Source: Pseudomonas marginalis (GTDB lineage: Bacteria > Pseudomonadota > Gammaproteobacteria > Pseudomonadales > Pseudomonadaceae). Taken from it: a stretch of 64,000 nucleotides of DNA. Positions 8,193 through 17,301 of this stretch are shown here, one piece after another; positions within the stretch are counted from its first letter, which is position 1, and each line of letters starts with the position of its first letter. A program made the position numbers and the translations under genes. The stretch covers positions 1,674,001 to 1,738,000 of the forward strand of contig NZ_VTFG01000002.1 of NCBI RefSeq assembly GCF_008692035.1, written 5' to 3'. Below the pieces are notes generated by a model. That model did no database searches. It was not told the origin of the DNA and worked only from the letters and a program-made list of their open reading frames with translations.

Positions 8193-8891
8193 ATGCTGCA
8201 AGTCGACAAGCTGCACCAGTACTACGGCGGTAGCCACATCCTGCGCGGGCTGTCCTTCGACGTGAAGATCGGCGAAGTCACCTGCCTGCTCGGCCGTAAC
8301 GGCGTGGGCAAGACCACCCTGCTCAAATGCCTGATGGGGTTGCTGCCGGCCAAGGAAGGCGCGGTGAACTGGGAGGGCAAGGCCATCACCGGCTTCAAGC
8401 CGCACCAGCGCGTGCACGCCGGCATCGCCTACGTGCCCCAGGGCCGGGAGATTTTCGGGCGGCTGACGGTGGAAGAAAACCTGTTGATGGGGCTGTCGCG
8501 TTTTCCCGGTTCCGAAGCCAAGGAAGTGCCGGCGTTTATCTACGAACTGTTCCCGGTTTTGCTGCAAATGAAGCACCGACGTGGCGGCGATTTGTCCGGC
8601 GGCCAGCAGCAACAGTTGGCCATCGGCCGCGCCCTGGCCAGCCGCCCGCGCCTGTTGATCCTCGATGAGCCCACCGAAGGCATCCAGCCCTCGGTGATCA
8701 AGGAGATCGGCGCCGTGATCAAGAAGCTCGCGGCGCGCGGCGATATGGCGATCCTGCTGGTGGAGCAGTTCTACGACTTTGCCGCCGAACTGGCCGACCA
8801 GTACCTGGTGATGTCGCGCGGTGAAATCGTGCAGCAGGGCCGTGGTGAAAATATGGAGAGTGAGGGTGTGCGCGGTTTGGTTACCATCTAA
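8193..8891 (+). CDS. urtE: Urea ABC transporter ATP-binding protein UrtE
   Basis: This is the second ATPase of the urea importer, 232 residues, LivF-like. It shows Walker A GRNGVGKTT, signature LSGGQQQQLAIGRAL and Walker B LLILDEPTEGIQPS. AAGGAG precedes the ATG by seven bases. The phrase LDEPTEGIQPSVI is characteristic of UrtE. It closes the transporter part of the operon; ureD starts 33 bases downstream with no terminator between, so urea uptake and urease assembly are probably co-transcribed. Confidence 0.94.
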   Translation: MLQVDKLHQYYGGSHILRGLSFDVKIGEVTCLLGRNGVGKTTLLKCLMGLLPAKEGAVNWEGKAITGFKPHQRVHAGIAYVPQGREIFGRLTVEENLLMGLSRFPGSEAKEVPAFIYELFPVLLQMKHRRGGDLSGGQQQQLAIGRALASRPRLLILDEPTEGIQPSVIKEIGAVIKKLAARGDMAILLVEQFYDFAAELADQYLVMSRGEIVQQGRGENMESEGVRGLVTI

Positions 8892-8924
8892 CCTGTAGCG
8901 TCCTGACGATAAGCACAAGAAACC

Positions 8925-9764
8925 ATGAACCTGCCCGTTTCCCCTGCCCTGTTCACCCCCAGCTGGCACGCCGAGCTGGACCTCGGCTACGCGCGTTTCG
9001 GCGACACCACGCGCCCGGTGATGCGCCGTCACCTTGGCCCGCTGCGGGTGCAAAAGCACCTGTACGCCGAAGGCCCCGAGGTGTGCCAGCACATCATCGT
9101 GCACCCGCCCGGCGGGATTGCCGGCGGCGACCGCCTGGACATCCGCGCCCATGTCGCCGAGGGTGCCTGGGCGCAATTGACCAGCCCCGGCGCGGCGAAG
9201 TGGTATCGCGCCAGCGGCCCGGCGTATCAGCAACTTGATCTCACCGTGGAAGCCGGCGCGACCCTGGAATGGCTGCCCCAGGAAACCATCGTGTTCAGCG
9301 CCGCCCAGGCCGAACTCAGCACCCGCATCGACCTGCACGGCGATGCCCGGCTGTTCTACTGGGACGTGATCGCCCTGGGGCGCCCGGCCAGTGGCGAGCG
9401 CTTCGACCTGGGCCACTTTCAATCGCACCTGGATATCCGCCGCGACGGCCAGTTGCTCTGGCACGAGCGCCAGCGCATTGTGGGCGCCGATGGCCTGCTC
9501 GACTCGCCCATCGGCCTGGACGGCCAACCGGTGTTCGCCACGCTGCTGGTGACCGGCGATATCGAGCCCGAATTACTCGAACACTGCCGCGCCCTGCCCC
9601 ACGCCGTGCGCGGCGACCTGACCCAACTGCCCGGCTTGCTGGTCGCCCGCTGCCTGGCCAGTGAAGCGCTGCTGGCGCGGGGGTGGTTGATTGATTTATG
9701 GAAATTGTTACGCCCGGCGGTGCTAGGACGGGAAGCAGTCTCACCACGAATATGGAGCACATGA
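8925..9764 (+). CDS. ureD: Urease accessory protein UreD
   Basis: UreD (279 residues) binds apo-urease and, with UreF and UreG, delivers nickel to the active site. Recognisable family segments are LRVQKHLYAEGPEVCQHIIVH, cut here to the LRVQKHLYAEGP part, PPGGIAGGDRLDI, TSPGAAKWYRA and WLPQETIVF. The start follows the conserved W-x-A-x-L-x-L-x-Y N terminus (WHAELDLGYARFG). Its ribosome site is weak (only an A-rich stretch), so translation may depend on coupling to urtE. A REP pair follows before ureA. Confidence 0.95.
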   Translation: MNLPVSPALFTPSWHAELDLGYARFGDTTRPVMRRHLGPLRVQKHLYAEGPEVCQHIIVHPPGGIAGGDRLDIRAHVAEGAWAQLTSPGAAKWYRASGPAYQQLDLTVEAGATLEWLPQETIVFSAAQAELSTRIDLHGDARLFYWDVIALGRPASGERFDLGHFQSHLDIRRDGQLLWHERQRIVGADGLLDSPIGLDGQPVFATLLVTGDIEPELLEHCRALPHAVRGDLTQLPGLLVARCLASEALLARGWLIDLWKLLRPAVLGREAVSPRIWST

Positions 9765-9773
9765 AGATCAAAA

Positions 9774-9861
9774 TGTGGGAGGGGGCTTGCTCCCGATGGT
9801 GGTGGGTCAGTGAAAGATGTATTGCCTGACACCCCCCATCGGGGGCAAGCCCCCTCCCACA
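9774..9861. repeat. REP pair between ureD and ureA
   Basis: Two inverted REP copies (TGTGGGAGGGGGC...GCTCCCGATGG and ATCGGGGGC...CCTCCCACA) surround a spacer of about 40 bases. It could form an mRNA hairpin inside the urease operon. Confidence 0.85.
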
Positions 9862-9910
9862 CTTGATCTCTGTTGTATTTAAGAATGCATTCTTTGAAGG
9901 ACCTTGAACC

Positions 9911-10213
9911 ATGGACCTGACCCCACGGGAAAAAGACAAACTGCTGATCTTCACCGCCGGCTTAGTCGCCGAACGGCGCCTGGCGCGCGGTGTGAAGCTC
10001 AACTACCCGGAAACCATCGCCTATATCTCCGCCGCCTTGATGGAAGGCGCCCGCGATGGCCGCACCGTGGCCGACCTGATGCACTACGGCACCACCCTGC
10101 TCAGCCGTGAACAGGTGATGGAAGGCATCCCGGAAATGATCCCGGATATCCAGGTGGAAGCCACCTTCCCCGATGGCACCAAGCTGGTGACCGTCCACCA
10201 ACCCATCGCGTGA
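9911..10213 (+). CDS. ureA: Urease subunit gamma
   Basis: The 100-residue small structural subunit begins MDLTPREKDKLLIFTAGLVA and contains the conserved YPETIAYISAALMEGARDG segment and the VEATFPDGTKLVTVHQPI C terminus. Length is exactly that of stand-alone bacterial UreA. AAGGACC precedes the ATG. In this lineage gamma is separated from beta by two acetyltransferase genes. Confidence 0.97.
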   Translation: MDLTPREKDKLLIFTAGLVAERRLARGVKLNYPETIAYISAALMEGARDGRTVADLMHYGTTLLSREQVMEGIPEMIPDIQVEATFPDGTKLVTVHQPIA

Positions 10214-10222
10214 GGCACGGCC

Positions 10223-10735
10223 ATGATTCGTGATGCAACCGAGCAAGACCTGCCGGCGATCCGCGACATCTACAACGACGCGGTACTCAACACCACGGCA
10301 ATCTGGAACGAACAACCGGTGGACCTCGGCAACCGCCAGGCCTGGTTCAGTGCACGCCAGGCCCAGGGCTATCCGATCCTGGTCGCAGTGGAGAACGATG
10401 AAGTCACCGGCTACGCCTCATTCGGCGACTGGCGCCCGTTCGAAGGCTTTCGCTACAGCGTCGAACACTCGGTGTACGTACGCAACGACCAGCGCGGCAA
10501 GGGCCTCGGCCCACGCCTGATGCAAACCCTGATCGAGCGCGCCCGCAGTGGCGGCAAACACGTAATGGTGGCGGCCATCGAAAGCGGCAACCGGGCCTCG
10601 ATCCGCCTGCATGAACGCCTGGGTTTCGTCACCACCGGGCAAATGCCCCAAGTGGGCATCAAGTTCGGCCGCTGGCTGGACCTGACCTTTATGCAACTGA
10701 CATTGAATCCGGGCGCGCAACCGCCCAAGGAGTGA
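10223..10735 (+). CDS. GNAT acetyltransferase, phosphinothricin/methionine-analogue type
   Basis: This 170-residue GNAT enzyme starts MIRDATEQDLPAIRDIYNDA and has the acetyl-CoA loop RNDQRGKGLGPRLM around residue 90 and SGGKHVMVAAIESGN after it, the pattern of the PAT/MddA subgroup that acetylates phosphinothricin, methionine sulfoximine or methionine sulfone. In P. aeruginosa the equivalent gene (PA4866) also lies in the urease cluster between gamma and beta, as I recall. The link to urease is probably nitrogen metabolism: the known substrates are glutamine-synthetase inhibitors. Its stop lies just before the start of the next GNAT gene, so both are in the operon. The exact substrate is inferred. 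Confidence 0.85.
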   Translation: MIRDATEQDLPAIRDIYNDAVLNTTAIWNEQPVDLGNRQAWFSARQAQGYPILVAVENDEVTGYASFGDWRPFEGFRYSVEHSVYVRNDQRGKGLGPRLMQTLIERARSGGKHVMVAAIESGNRASIRLHERLGFVTTGQMPQVGIKFGRWLDLTFMQLTLNPGAQPPKE

Positions 10736-10740
10736 GTTCG

Positions 10741-11274
10741 ATGAACGCCGCGCAACTGCGTCGAGTCAATGCTGAAAGTTTTGCCCACTACCGTCGGGGC
10801 CTGATCGAGCTGTTGCTGGATGCGGTCAAGCACGGTGCGTCGGTGGGTTTCATGGCCGACTTCGATGAGGCCCAGGCCCGTGCCTATCTGGACGGGGTAC
10901 AGGCGAGCATTGAAGACGCCAGCCTGTTGCTGTGGGTGGTGGTGCGCGATGAGCAGGTGATCGCCAGCGTACAGTTGGCGCTGTGCCAGAAAGCCAACGG
11001 CCTGAACCGCGCCGAAGTGCAAAAGCTGCTGGTGCACAGCAACGCGCGGCGCCACGGCCTGGGCCAACAATTGATGAACACCCTGGAACTCGCCGCGCGT
11101 CAGCACAAGCGCGGCCTGCTGTACCTGGACACCGAAGCCGGCTCGCCTGCCGAAGCCTTCTACCAGTCGCTGCGCTACACCAAGATCGGTGAACTGCCCG
11201 ACTACTGCCAAAGCCCGGACGGGCGCTACAGCCCGACCGCCATCTACTTCAAGACCCTGGGGCAACCTGCATGA
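10741..11274 (+). CDS. GNAT family acetyltransferase
   Basis: This second GNAT protein has 177 residues. The ATG at 10741 is chosen because AAGGAG lies eight bases before it; a GTG at 10732 overlapping the previous stop is less likely. The acetyl-CoA motif is seen as VHSNARRHGLGQQLMNTLE (about residues 98-116). The C-terminal YTKIGELPDYCQSPDGRYS resembles pseudomonad proteins found in urease clusters. Its last four bases overlap ureB (ATGA), so it is coupled to the beta subunit. The substrate is unknown. Confidence 0.85.
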   Translation: MNAAQLRRVNAESFAHYRRGLIELLLDAVKHGASVGFMADFDEAQARAYLDGVQASIEDASLLLWVVVRDEQVIASVQLALCQKANGLNRAEVQKLLVHSNARRHGLGQQLMNTLELAARQHKRGLLYLDTEAGSPAEAFYQSLRYTKIGELPDYCQSPDGRYSPTAIYFKTLGQPA

Positions 11275-11576
11275 TTCCTGGCGAATATCAGATCCAGCCT
11301 GGCGAGATCGAACTCAACGTCGGCCGACGCACCGTCACCCTCAGCGTGGCCAACAGCGGCGACCGGCCGATCCAGGTGGGTTCGCACTACCATTTTTTCG
11401 AGACCAATGACGCGCTGACATTTGACCGCCCATTGAGCCGCGGCATGCGCCTGAATATTCCGGCGGGCACGGCGGTGCGGTTCGAGCCGGGGCAGAGCCG
11501 TGAGGTCGAGCTGGTGGATTTGAGCGGCGGGCGGCGGGTGTTCGGGTTTGCCGGGCGGATCATGGGCGACCTTTAG
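11271..11576 (+). CDS. ureB: Urease subunit beta
   Basis: The 101-residue beta subunit begins MIPGEYQIQPGEIELNVGR and contains VGSHYHFFETNDALTFDR and the C-terminal RRVFGFAGRIMGDL, all invariant features of UreB. Translation is coupled to the upstream GNAT gene by an ATGA overlap. A divergent REP pair lies in the 111-base gap before ureC. Confidence 0.97.
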   Translation: MIPGEYQIQPGEIELNVGRRTVTLSVANSGDRPIQVGSHYHFFETNDALTFDRPLSRGMRLNIPAGTAVRFEPGQSREVELVDLSGGRRVFGFAGRIMGDL

Positions 11577-11582
11577 GGCCTC

Positions 11583-11647
11583 ATCGGGGGCAAGCCCCCT
11601 CCCACAGGGGAACGCATTCCAAAGGTGGGAGGGGGCTTGCCCCCGAT
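11583..11647. repeat. Tail-to-tail REP pair between ureB and ureC
   Basis: ATCGGGGGC...CCTCCCACA followed after about 20 bases by GGTGGGAGGGGGC...CCCCGAT. The orientation is opposite to the pair at 9774-9861. Confidence 0.85.
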
Positions 11648-11687
11648 AGCGATTTCACATTCAACACAAATATTTCAGGGCACACAC

Positions 11688-13388
<1,701 letters not shown>

Positions 13389-13397
13389 CTTGAAACC

Positions 13398-13427
13398 TGT
13401 GGTGAGGGAGCTTGTGCCCTCACCACA
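13398..13427. terminator. Hairpin between convergent ureC and cbpA
   Basis: Perfect 11-bp stem TGTGGTGAGGG / CCCTCACCACA with an 8-base loop. There is no long T run on either side, so termination strength is uncertain, but the position between convergent genes fits a two-way terminator. Confidence 0.55.
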
Positions 13428-13434
13428 AATCCCC

Positions 13435-14373
13435 TTAGAACTGCTCGCGCGGATTGAACGCGGCTTTTTTTGCCAGCTCCTGCCACAACGCTTTCACGTC
13501 GTCATCGCCTGCCGGCGGCATCACCGCCTTGAGCTGCACGTACAGGAAGCCGCGCTGCCCGGCCTTGTTCAGCAAACCATGGCCCTTGGCGCGCATGCGC
13601 TGGCCGTTCTGGCTGCCGGCCGGCACCTTGAGGTTGATCTTGCCGGTCAGGGTCGGCACGGCCACTTCCGCGCCCAACGCCAACTCCCACGGCGCCAGCG
13701 GCAGGTTGATGATCAGGTTTTCGCCATCCACTTCGAACTTCGGGTGCGGCGCAAACTTGACGATCAGGTACAGGTCACCGTTGGCCCCGCCGCCAACACC
13801 CGGTGCGCCCTGGCCCTTGAGGCGAATACGCTCACCGTCGGCCACGCCGGCGGGGATCTTCACGTTCAGGCTCTTGGTGGTGTTGCTGACATGCCGGCCC
13901 GAGGCGTCGTATTGCGGCACCTGGAAGCTGATCTGCTTGGACTCGGTGGACAGTGTCTCTTCGAGGAACACCGACAGCTGCATCTCCACGTCCTGGCCTT
14001 TGCGCCCGGTTGGACGGCGCTGGCCGCCACCGAAGGCATCGCCACGCCCGCCAAAGATCGAGCTGAAGAAGTCGGAAAAATCCTCGGTGCCCTGGCCACC
14101 GCCAAACCCGCCACGGCTCTGCCAGCCTGGCGGGCCCTGGAACGGCTGGCCATGCTGGCCGTATTTGCGCAGTTCGTCGTATTCGGCGCGCTTGTCGGCG
14201 CTTTTAAGCGCTTCATAGGCTTCGGACGCGTCCTTGAACTTGGCTTCGGCGTCTTTTTCCTTGCTCACGTCCGGGTGATATTTGCGCGCGAGCTTGCGAT
14301 AGGCGGCCTTGATTTCCTTGTCATCGGCGCTCGGCTCGACACCCAGAATCTTGTAGTAGTCTTTGAAATCCAT
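13435..14373 (-). CDS. cbpA: Curved DNA-binding J-protein CbpA
   Basis: This 312-residue Hsp40 co-chaperone begins MDFKDYYKILGVEPSADDKE and has the J-domain HPD motif in KYHPDVSKEKD near residue 35. A Gly/Phe-rich linker follows (around residues 70-110, GGFGGGQG, FGGGQRRP), then two class II C-terminal domains (VKIPAGVADGERIRLKGQG, DLYLIVKFAPHPKFEVDGE). There is no zinc-finger region, so it is CbpA/DnaJB-like, not DnaJ. No cbpM modulator gene is adjacent, because ureC is next downstream. It is divergent from a yegD-like Hsp70 ATPase gene. Confidence 0.92.
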   Translation of the reverse strand: MDFKDYYKILGVEPSADDKEIKAAYRKLARKYHPDVSKEKDAEAKFKDASEAYEALKSADKRAEYDELRKYGQHGQPFQGPPGWQSRGGFGGGQGTEDFSDFFSSIFGGRGDAFGGGQRRPTGRKGQDVEMQLSVFLEETLSTESKQISFQVPQYDASGRHVSNTTKSLNVKIPAGVADGERIRLKGQGAPGVGGGANGDLYLIVKFAPHPKFEVDGENLIINLPLAPWELALGAEVAVPTLTGKINLKVPAGSQNGQRMRAKGHGLLNKAGQRGFLYVQLKAVMPPAGDDDVKALWQELAKKAAFNPREQF

Positions 14374-14611
14374 CGGCGGTTCACCATCCTTAATCGAGAT
14401 CGCACAGCCCGGGGCACAACGTGCGCTGGTTTGCACCTGTTGAGTCTTGTGGCCTGGGGGTGCGTCAAAGTGTTATCGGCGCTTGCCGTATGCACCAGAT
14501 GTGGGGGCGAATGCTGAACTTTCAAGCACGATTTAACGGATGGTCGGCCTACGCATCCGCCCTCGACTGGCATACACTGCGCGGCCGTTTTTCAACCGGA
14601 ACCCGATAGAC

Positions 14612-15880
14612 ATGAAAAACCCATCCCCAGCCCGTGCCTGCGGTATCGACTTCGGCACGTCCAACTCCACCGTCGGCTGGATCCGCCCCGGCATGGAAAC
14701 GCTTATCGCGCTGGAGGACGACAAGATCACCCTGCCGTCGGTGGTGTTCTTCAACTTCGAGGAGCGCCGCCCGGTCTACGGTCGCCTGGCCCTGCACGAA
14801 TACCTGGAGAACTACGAAGGCCGGCTGATGCGCTCGCTCAAGAGCCTGCTGGGTTCCAAGTTGATCAAGCACGACACCAGCGTATTGGGCACGGCGATGC
14901 CGTTCACCGACCTGCTGGCGCTGTTTATCGGCCAACTCAAGAGCCGCGCCGAAGCCACCGCCGGCCGCGAATTCGAAGAAGTGGTGCTGGGCCGCCCGGT
15001 GTTTTTCGTCGATGACGACCCGATGGCCGACCAGGAAGCCGAAAACACCCTGGTCGACGTAGCGCGCAAGATCGGTTTCAAGGACATCTCGTTCCAGTAC
15101 GAACCGATTGCCGCTGCGTTCGACTACGAGTCCACCATCGAGAAGGAAGAGCTGGTACTGATCGTCGACATCGGCGGGGGTACGTCCGACTTCTCGCTGG
15201 TGCGCCTGTCCCCGGAGCGCCGCCACAACGACAACCGCCAGGACGACATCCTCGCCACCGGCGGCGTGCACATCGGCGGGACCGACTTCGACAAGCAACT
15301 GTCCCTGGCCGGCATGATGCCGCTGTTCGGCTATGGCAGCCGCATGAAAAGCGGTGCCTACATGCCCACCAGCCACCACATGAACCTGGCGACCTGGCAC
15401 ACCATCAACTCGGTGTACTCGCAGAAATCCCAGCTGGCCCTGGGCAGCATGCGCTATGACATCGAAGACACCGGCGGCATCGATCGCCTGTTCAAGCTGA
15501 TCGAACAGCGCGCCGGGCACTGGCTGGCCATGGAAGTGGAAGAGACCAAGATCCAGCTCACCCACGAAGACAGCCGCCACGTGCCGCTGGACCGGGTTGA
15601 AGCGGGGTTGAGCGTGGACCTGAGCCGCGCACTGTTCGAGTCGGCCATCGATGGCTTGCTGGAGCGCGTGCGCAACAGCGTGACGCAGTTGCTCACCGAC
15701 GCTTCCGTGGAGGTGGCCCAGGTGGACACGGTGTTCTTCACCGGCGGTTCCAGCGGCATCCCGGCGCTGCGCCACAGCATCTCGGCCATGCTGCCGAATG
15801 CCCGGCATGTGGAGGGGAATATCTTCGGCAGTATCGGCAGTGGTTTGGCGATCGAGGCGAGCAAGCGCTACGGCTGCTGA
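14612..15880 (+). CDS. yegD: Hsp70-family ATPase, YegD-like
   Basis: The 422-residue actin-fold ATPase begins MKNPSPARACGIDFGTSNST (phosphate-1 loop GIDFGTSNST). It carries the phosphate-2 motif VLIVDIGGGTSDFSLVRL near residue 190 and the adenosine motif FFTGGSSGIPALR near residue 380. It ends right after the nucleotide-binding domain, so it lacks the substrate-binding domain of DnaK. That length fits the YegD branch. The start is placed at the ATG preceded by ACCCGATAG; any longer version would begin in the intergenic region. The divergent neighbour is the J-protein CbpA, a possible partner (inference). Confidence 0.85.
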   Translation: MKNPSPARACGIDFGTSNSTVGWIRPGMETLIALEDDKITLPSVVFFNFEERRPVYGRLALHEYLENYEGRLMRSLKSLLGSKLIKHDTSVLGTAMPFTDLLALFIGQLKSRAEATAGREFEEVVLGRPVFFVDDDPMADQEAENTLVDVARKIGFKDISFQYEPIAAAFDYESTIEKEELVLIVDIGGGTSDFSLVRLSPERRHNDNRQDDILATGGVHIGGTDFDKQLSLAGMMPLFGYGSRMKSGAYMPTSHHMNLATWHTINSVYSQKSQLALGSMRYDIEDTGGIDRLFKLIEQRAGHWLAMEVEETKIQLTHEDSRHVPLDRVEAGLSVDLSRALFESAIDGLLERVRNSVTQLLTDASVEVAQVDTVFFTGGSSGIPALRHSISAMLPNARHVEGNIFGSIGSGLAIEASKRYGC

Positions 15881-15908
15881 GTTTTACCTGAAATACCGTG
15901 GCGACTTC

Positions 15909-15992
15909 ATCGGGGGCAAGCCCCCTCCCACACTGACCGTGTTCACAAGTCGACCTGTGTAGACACAGTAAATGTGGGAGGGGGCTTGCCCC
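15909..15992. repeat. REP pair, right copy broken by the IS element
   Basis: A complete copy ATCGGGGGC...CCTCCCACA at 15909 is followed by TGTGGGAGGGGGCTTGCCCC, which stops inside its core at 15992 where the IS begins. The missing part of that core resumes as CCCCGATGG at 17270. Confidence 0.85.
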
Positions 15993-16054
15993 GGTACAAA
16001 CCGGGGACATCGTTTACATTTCTAACCGGGGACATGGTTTACAGGCTAATACGC

Positions 16055-16077
16055 ATGATCAGGAGGTAACTGATCAT
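16055..16077 (+). promoter_or_regulatory. Hairpin enclosing the transposase ribosome site and start
   Basis: ATGATCAG-GAGGTAA-CTGATCAT is an 8-bp perfect inverted repeat. The ribosome-binding sequence GAGG is in the loop and the first two bases of the ATG are in the stem. Such a structure would limit translation from read-through transcripts. Confidence 0.6.
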
Positions 16078-17224
16078 GCCCTGGAACCAAGAGTCCCCCA
16101 TGAATCAAAGAATCAAGCTGGTAGCTGATTGGCTTTCTGGCAACTTCACTAAAAGCCAGTTGGCACGCCGCTTTGACGTTAGCCGACCTACCGTCGATAA
16201 GTGGATTGCCCGGCACGACGGCGATTTGAGGTCTTTATCCGAACTGTCCCGGCGACCTCACAACAGCCCAAATAAAACCGACGACGAGATTTTGGCCCGT
16301 GTAGTCGCGATGAAGGAGGCTCACGATAAATGGGGGCCGAAAAAGCTTCTCGAGCTATTACGGCTGGAAGATCCCTCCGTCACCTGGCCCTCTCCAAGTA
16401 CGGCCGGTCAATGGCTTGACCGACTTGGGCTCGTCAAAAAGCGGCGCTTCAAACGCCGACACAGCATTTCCCACGCACAAATGCGAAAGGCCGACGAACC
16501 TAACAAGACGTGGTGTGCTGACTACAAAGGGCAGTTCAAGATGCTTAATGCTCAGATGTGCTTCCCTTTGACCGTCACAGACCATGCGACGCGGCTGATT
16601 TTAGCGTGTAGGGCCCATCCCAAGATCATGACCCAGCCCGTAAAACAGGCCTTTGAGAGGCTTTTTCAGGAGTACGGCATGCCGGAAGTTATCCGTTCAG
16701 ACAACGGGGTACCGTTCGCCTCTCCTGGCCTGGCAAGAATCTCCACACTGGCAGTTTGGTGGATTCGGCTGGGTATTTATCCCGAGCGAACCATGCCGGG
16801 AAGACCCGCCCAGAATGGTCGCCATGAACGAATGCACCGTAGCTTGAAACTTGAGTTGCCCTTAGGGAAAAACTTAGTCGAGCAGCAGCTTTTGCTGGAG
16901 CATTTCAGGCATGAGTTTAATTACGTACGCCCTCACGAAGCGCTCGGCATGAAAAGTCCGGGAGACTTGTATGTGCCGTCCACCCGAATTTATCCAGGAT
17001 GCTTGCCCGATGTGGAATATCCGGCAGAAATGAAAGTTCGAAGCGTCAGGCAGGACGGATCGATCAAGTGGAACGGCAAGTTGGTATTTATCAGCGAGGC
17101 GCTGTCCGGGGAAAGGATAGGGCTCAAAGAAGCTGAAGATGATGCTTGGGATTTGTACCTGTGTGATTATCCCTTGGGGAGGCTTGGACGAGGTATGACC
17201 CGCGTCCAGGCCTCAAATGTGTAA
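16076..17224 (+). CDS. IS481-family transposase
   Basis: The 382-residue DDE transposase has an N-terminal helix-turn-helix (SQLARRFDVSRPTVDKWIAR, residues about 30-50) and an rve integrase core. The catalytic acidic residues are visible as CADYKG, RSDNG and GRHERMHRSLK in the correct order. AGGAGG nine bases before the ATG at 16076 supports this start over the in-frame ATG at 16100. The stop codon TAA lies inside the right inner terminal repeat. Base composition is clearly lower in GC than the neighbours, as expected for a transferred element. The reading frame is intact, so the element may still be active. Confidence 0.93.
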   Translation: MPWNQESPMNQRIKLVADWLSGNFTKSQLARRFDVSRPTVDKWIARHDGDLRSLSELSRRPHNSPNKTDDEILARVVAMKEAHDKWGPKKLLELLRLEDPSVTWPSPSTAGQWLDRLGLVKKRRFKRRHSISHAQMRKADEPNKTWCADYKGQFKMLNAQMCFPLTVTDHATRLILACRAHPKIMTQPVKQAFERLFQEYGMPEVIRSDNGVPFASPGLARISTLAVWWIRLGIYPERTMPGRPAQNGRHERMHRSLKLELPLGKNLVEQQLLLEHFRHEFNYVRPHEALGMKSPGDLYVPSTRIYPGCLPDVEYPAEMKVRSVRQDGSIKWNGKLVFISEALSGERIGLKEAEDDAWDLYLCDYPLGRLGRGMTRVQASNV

Positions 17225-17301
17225 ACGATGTCCCCGGTTTCAGATGTAAACGATGTCTACGGTTCTACACCCCGATGGGGCCCGCCCAGGCAACACACGC
17301 C

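Larger units (their letters stand above)
15993..17269 (+). mobile_element. IS481-type insertion sequence inserted in a REP palindrome
   Basis: About 1277 bp with one transposase gene. Each end has two 20-bp copies of an AACCGGGGACATCGTTTACA-type repeat spaced 25 bp: 15999-16018 and 16024-16043 on the left, 17220-17239 and 17245-17264 inverted on the right. The outer right copy has two changes (CCGTAG). The C-rich junctions CCCC on both sides fit a short target duplication, but homopolymer Cs prevent an exact count. The element looks complete. Confidence 0.85.
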
